Assembly (NCBI GenBank): GCA_910575545.1
Contig: CAJTFH010000002.1
Location: forward strand, 62,001-126,000
Source of the DNA: Bacteroidales bacterium
GTDB taxonomy: Bacteria; Bacteroidota; Bacteroidia; Bacteroidales; Muribaculaceae
Length of the DNA stretch: 64,000 nucleotides
Direction: 5' to 3'
The position numbers and the translations under genes were made by a program. The notes below the pieces were generated by a model. It had not been told where the DNA came from and ran no database searches. It saw nothing but the letters and a program-made list of their open reading frames with translations. Position 1 is the stretch's first letter. Each line of letters opens with the position of its first letter. Below, piece after piece: positions 62,638 through 64,000 of the stretch.

Positions 62638-62790
62638 ATGGTTGGAATAATTCTTTGGGCGATATTGATAATCTTTATTGTCATCTGCGCTTGCCCCGGT
62701 TTTCTGACATTCTTTTTCTGTGTTGCATTGCCAGTGGCGATAGGCATATATGCCCTGTTTGCGTGGATTGACAACAAGGTCAATAAATAA
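62638..62790 (+). CDS. Small 50-residue membrane protein
   Basis: ATG at 62638, stop at 62788-62790. Two hydrophobic segments (VGIILWAILIIFIVICACPGF and FLTFFFCVALPVAIGIYALF) form a helical hairpin and the tail WIDNKVNK is polar, a composition unlikely to arise by chance over the full frame. No family recognised. It is followed after 31 bp by the tRNA-Arg terminator hairpin from the other strand. Confidence 0.5.
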   Translation: MVGIILWAILIIFIVICACPGFLTFFFCVALPVAIGIYALFAWIDNKVNK

Positions 62791-62821
62791 ATAATTGGTG
62801 ACTTAGTTGCTTACGGACACG

Positions 62822-62850
62822 AAAAAGAGCCACCGTTTGGTGACCCTTTT
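62822..62850 (-). terminator. Terminator of tRNA-Arg
   Basis: The minus strand reads AAAAGGGTCACC, loop AAAC, GGTGGCTCTTTT, a 12-bp stem with two G-T pairs followed by T, starting 1 base past the tRNA 3' end. Confidence 0.8.
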
Positions 62851-62851
62851 G

Positions 62852-62925
62852 TGATCCGGACGGGATTCGAACCCATGACCGACTGCTTAGAAGGCAGTTG
62901 CTCTATCCAGCTGAGCTACCGGACC
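62852..62925 (-). tRNA. tRNA-Arg (anticodon UCU)
   Basis: 74 nt folding into a full cloverleaf on the minus strand. Acceptor GGTCCGG pairs with CCGGATC (one G-T), the D arm is GCTC/GAGC, the anticodon stem is ACTGC/GCAGT with loop CTTCTAA (anticodon TCT), and the T arm is ATGGG-TTCGAAT-CCCGT. The discriminator is A; CCA is not encoded. It reads AGA codons. It lies next to the accessory patch (59.0-62.8 kb) and may have served as an integration point, but no repeat of its 3' end was seen. Confidence 0.96.
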
Positions 62926-62984
62926 GGAATGCGAAGACTTGTGGGGAGAGGTGTTGATATCAGCCTTGCCTTTGTTGCGGTTGC

Positions 62985-63014
62985 AAAGGTAGTAATTAAT
63001 TTAGATTCTGCCAA
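62985..63014 (-). promoter_or_regulatory. tRNA-Arg promoter
   Basis: The minus strand reads TTG (63012-63014), 19 bp, TACCTTTG (62985-62992), 60 bp upstream of the tRNA 5' end. Confidence 0.65.
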
Positions 63015-63079
63015 GCGGCGGTTCGGATTCTGTAATCTTACGCTATAATGTTATCGTTACGCGGGAATTTTACTTGGCT

Positions 63080-63991
63080 TTAGTTGGCGGATGGGTTGTG
63101 GTTGAGGGCGATTTTAAGGCCTTCGGCTATGGCTGCGCGGGTTTTGTCGGTAACGGGGACGAGTGGTAGGCGTAGGACGTCGTCGGCGAGTGCCATCTGC
63201 GACAGCAGACATTTCAGGCCGGATGGGTTGCCGTCGGCAAAGAGGGCGCGGTCAAGAGTCTGGAGAGAGGCGTTTATCCGGGCGGCTTCGATGCTGTCGG
63301 GATTGGTAAGGGCTGTGTGGACTAACCGGCTCATGGCTGCGGGGAGGGCGTTGCCTACGACGGAAATCACTCCCTCCGCTCCCATGCGTATAAGCTGTAG
63401 GGTGAGGGCGTCGTCGCCGCTTACCACGTGGAATGTTTCCGGTTTGTCTGAGATGATGGCGGCGATCTGCTCCATGTTGCCCGATGCTTCTTTGATGCCG
63501 ATGATTTTGCCGGGAAGCTCGGTTGCCAGGCGCAGGGTGGTGGCGGCCTCCATATTTTTGCCTGTGCGTGATGGCACGTTGTAGAGCACGACCGGCACGG
63601 GTGATGTTTCTGCAACAGCTTTGAAGTGACGGTAGATTCCTTCCTGGGACGGTTTGTTGTAGTATGGAACAACAGAAAGTATGGCGCTGTAGCCTGTGAA
63701 GTCGGTTTCTTCTATGTGTGTGGTGAGATCTTCCGTGCAATTTCCGCTCATTCCAAGAATCAAGGGGATGCGCCCTGCCACTTGGGCGGCAACGAAACGG
63801 GCTATCTCTGCGCGTTCCCGGCGGTTGAGGGTTACGGCCTCGGAGGTGGTTGCCAGAACCACCATATAGTCTGCTCCGCCGTTTATCTGATGCTCTACCA
63901 GCCGTGCGAGCGATTCATAATCAATTGAAAAATCTGATTTAAACGGTGTGGCAAGAGCCACACCCATACCTCTTAAACTTATTTGCGCCAT
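63080..63991 (-). CDS. dapA: 4-hydroxy-tetrahydrodipicolinate synthase
   Basis: The enzyme condenses pyruvate with aspartate semialdehyde, the first committed step to lysine and meso-diaminopimelate. 303 residues, usual length. The Schiff-base lysine is Lys167 in IIGIKEASG, the catalytic tyrosine is Tyr137 in VLYNVPSRTG, and the proton-relay threonines are Thr48/Thr49 in LATTSEAVTL. The common GTTGE motif appears as ATTSE, a substitution seen in Bacteroidetes members. Arg142 of the carboxylate site is present. The start lies 9 bp from the window's right edge, so upstream regulation cannot be seen. Confidence 0.96.
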   Translation of the reverse strand: MAQISLRGMGVALATPFKSDFSIDYESLARLVEHQINGGADYMVVLATTSEAVTLNRRERAEIARFVAAQVAGRIPLILGMSGNCTEDLTTHIEETDFTGYSAILSVVPYYNKPSQEGIYRHFKAVAETSPVPVVLYNVPSRTGKNMEAATTLRLATELPGKIIGIKEASGNMEQIAAIISDKPETFHVVSGDDALTLQLIRMGAEGVISVVGNALPAAMSRLVHTALTNPDSIEAARINASLQTLDRALFADGNPSGLKCLLSQMALADDVLRLPLVPVTDKTRAAIAEGLKIALNHNPSAN

Positions 63992-64000
63992 AAAAATTTT

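Noticed and set aside
62463-62771. 102-codon open frame on the plus strand
   Set aside because: It overlaps the more convincing 50-codon membrane frame and has a random-looking composition with many Cys and Leu and no hydrophobic periodicity.
62852-62925. tRNA-Arg as the attachment site of an integrated island
   Set aside because: No integrase gene and no repeat of the tRNA 3' end were found in the flanking accessory patch, so only proximity supports it.

Overview
This window is chromosomal DNA from an anaerobic gut Bacteroidales bacterium, most likely of the Muribaculaceae type (the family is inference). The evidence is a MurF-Alr fusion, a SecA of about 1,135 residues with a zinc tail, a GSCFA protein, DUF5683 next to an MltD-type lytic transglycosylase, a PorE-like OmpA lipoprotein, a protein with a possible type IX secretion tail, and repeated promoters of the Bacteroidetes form TTG-N19/20-TAnnTTTG. 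No plasmid, phage or complete insertion sequence is visible.

Layout. 1-8987: an mtaB fragment, serB, an mltD-like gene, a DUF5683 gene, a large secreted protein of unknown function, and a histidine kinase/response regulator pair, all on the minus strand. 9169-15127: a divergent tripartite efflux module (TolC, HlyD, MacB-like ATPase and permease). 15128-17557: an AT-rich palindrome cluster followed by a type II restriction-modification pair whose nuclease resembles NotI. 17658-22159: guaA, a small outer-membrane barrel and a Kef-type antiporter. 22160-22506: a decayed four-helix-bundle cassette flanked by 26-bp inverted repeats. 22507-35884: a minus-strand envelope cluster (PorE-like, GSCFA, MurF-Alr, DUF4105/Lnb-like, an apparently inactive PafA-like phosphatase, SecA, a coiled-coil membrane protein).

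36122-46664: an MscS channel, pdxA with a MATE exporter, a thioredoxin-like lipoprotein, mdh, a patatin-type outer-membrane protein, a DUF805 protein and an acyl-CoA synthetase. 46840-52133: a very large secreted modular protein and a Crp/Fnr regulator. 52416-59045: a TetR-controlled ABC-2 efflux operon (tetR, tolC, hlyD, two ATPases, two permeases). 59046-62851: an accessory patch with two pseudogene remnants, Vsr, an acidic coiled-coil protein, an AlbA/Schlafen-type ATPase carrying a five-copy 12-bp repeat, and two tiny membrane ORFs. It abuts tRNA-Arg(UCU). dapA closes the window.

The most unusual items are the inverted-repeat cassette with a collapsed four-helix-bundle gene and its probable empty relative at 44.9 kb, the phosphatase relative that has lost its nucleophile and several metal ligands next to an Lnb-like gene, the NotI-like R-M pair beside the palindrome cluster, and the microhomology-deleted sugar-acid dehydrogenase pseudogene. 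I did not find a clearly new multi-gene system. The best candidates for new biology are the repeat cassettes and the DUF4105/pseudo-phosphatase pair.
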